A stretch of DNA of 64,000 nucleotides from positions 66,099,555 to 66,163,554 of the forward strand of contig NC_133333.1 in assembly GCF_042186555.1 (NCBI RefSeq). Reading direction: 5' to 3'. The DNA is from Aquarana catesbeiana. Its lineage: Eukaryota; Chordata; Amphibia; Anura; Ranidae. The position numbers were made by a program, and so were the translations under genes. A model generated the notes under the pieces. It saw only the letters and a program-made list of their open reading frames with translations, did no database searches and was not told where the DNA came from. Shown piece by piece: positions 63,540-64,000 of the stretch (the stretch's first letter is position 1; every line of letters begins with the position of its first letter).

Positions 63540-64000
63540 TATCATGTGGTATCAATAAATTCAAAACTTTTTCTACATCTGATGACTCAGCTTGCCCTAG
63601 TGTTGTGTTTCATATAAAGTCCCAAATTCCCCTTTTCCCCTAATTTCCCCCATTTTTCTCATATATTAGGGATGGAGACCTGTGTACTGGATGGTCATGA
63701 TCTCATATAAAGTCCCAACCTAACTTGCTGTTTCAAATGCTAATAGGGATGGAAATGCACACTAATTAACGTAATTACCATTGCTGTGATCTTGTGTCTA
63801 GTGCCTAATTATACAATATATCTACTTGTTATTTTGGAATATCTTTGTTTTATTTTATTTCCTACATTTCCTTAGGCTATACCCGGGGGGTGGATCTCTT
63901 CCATCCCCGGGAGCTGCGACGCACACCGTTGCTATCCCCCGATCCCCCTGATCTATTGGTCACGGGATTGGGGGCGAGTTCCCGCTGTGCGTCGACGCCA
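63540..64000 (+). repeat. PLE 3 pseudo-LTR, inverted unit (incomplete at window edge)
   Basis: This is the reverse complement of about 62769-63235, spanning the boundary between the two antisense units. The parent therefore had tandem units on this side too. It ends with the window at GTCGACGCCA. Confidence 0.85.

Larger units (their letters stand above)
59230..64000 (+). mobile_element. Penelope-like element, PLE 3 (endonuclease lost, runs off the window)
   Basis: The plus-strand RT gene (59239-61441) is followed directly by pseudo-LTR sequence in antisense orientation (61442-63040), a second, internally deleted copy (63041-63539) and then a sense copy (63540 to the window end). No GIY-YIG domain is present. 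The antisense unit contains an intact hammerhead core and, in reverse, a GTATCAATAAATTC polyadenylation-type end. Confidence 0.82.

Noticed and set aside
1..64000. Host protein-coding genes or tRNA/rRNA genes
   Set aside because: No frame with a cellular domain, no conserved splice-linked exon set outside the DIRS leaders and no cloverleaf or rRNA sequence was recognised.

Overview
This window looks like a transposon graveyard from a large vertebrate genome, most probably an anuran amphibian of ranid type. That assignment is an inference from the repertoire: DIRS-like tyrosine-recombinase retrotransposons, chromodomain Ty3/Gypsy elements, Penelope-like elements (PLEs) with inverted terminal arms, ZBED-type hAT transposons and abundant short palindromic repeats. 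I found no host gene, tRNA, rRNA or CRISPR array. Almost every coding stretch belongs to a mobile element.

Layout. 0.2-5.7 kb: DIRS copy 1 (minus strand) with both termini, a damaged recombinase and RT, and a spliceable gag. 5.8-6.1 kb: a palindromic MITE. 6.25-15.2 kb: a chromodomain Gypsy with 5-bp TSD (CCAGG). Its 3' LTR is split by a 5.5-kb inverted-arm element with a 14-bp TSD, which itself carries a Harbinger-like foldback (A) and a hAT-like foldback (B). 15.4-19.6 kb: PLE 1. 19.6-24.3 kb: a hAT-like foldback (E) split by hAT 2 (TSD TTCTGGAT), which retains only the N-terminus and BED finger of a transposase. 25.4-30.4 kb: hAT-like foldback D (TSD GTTAACAC) split by the near-symmetrical foldback C (TSD TTCGACTC). 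30.5-32.3 kb: unassigned. 32.3-37.3 kb: DIRS copy 2 with three long overlapping ORFs, 5' truncated and abutting a Gypsy copy that lacks its 5' half (37.3-41.6 kb). 42.0-48.0 kb: hAT 1, an end-to-end autonomous-type element with decayed transposase (TSD GTGAGGAC). 49.4-53.0 kb: PLE 2, whose RT-endonuclease frame has one stop codon (15-bp TSD). 53.2-56.75 kb: non-autonomous PLE 4. 56.8-57.2 kb: a hAT end fragment. 57.2-59.2 kb: unassigned. 59.2-64.0 kb: PLE 3, running off the window.

Most notable. (1) Both DIRS copies show two short spliceosomal-type introns at the same sites near the gag start, and in each copy removal of the second intron puts a conserved start codon in frame. (2) Foldbacks with different termini (TAA TSD versus 8-bp TSD) share one internal cassette of TATA-like box, purine-rich transcript and AATAAA. 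In B and C it is doubled around a GC-rich, CRE-containing palindrome, giving an apparently divergent promoter. (3) A subterminal block of about 250 bp with a CCTGGG/CCCAGG palindrome is shared by these foldbacks and by both hAT elements that encode transposase sequence, which points to the trans-mobilising family. (4) PLE 3 carries a hammerhead ribozyme with all core positions intact, while the related motifs in PLE 1, 2 and 4 are altered.
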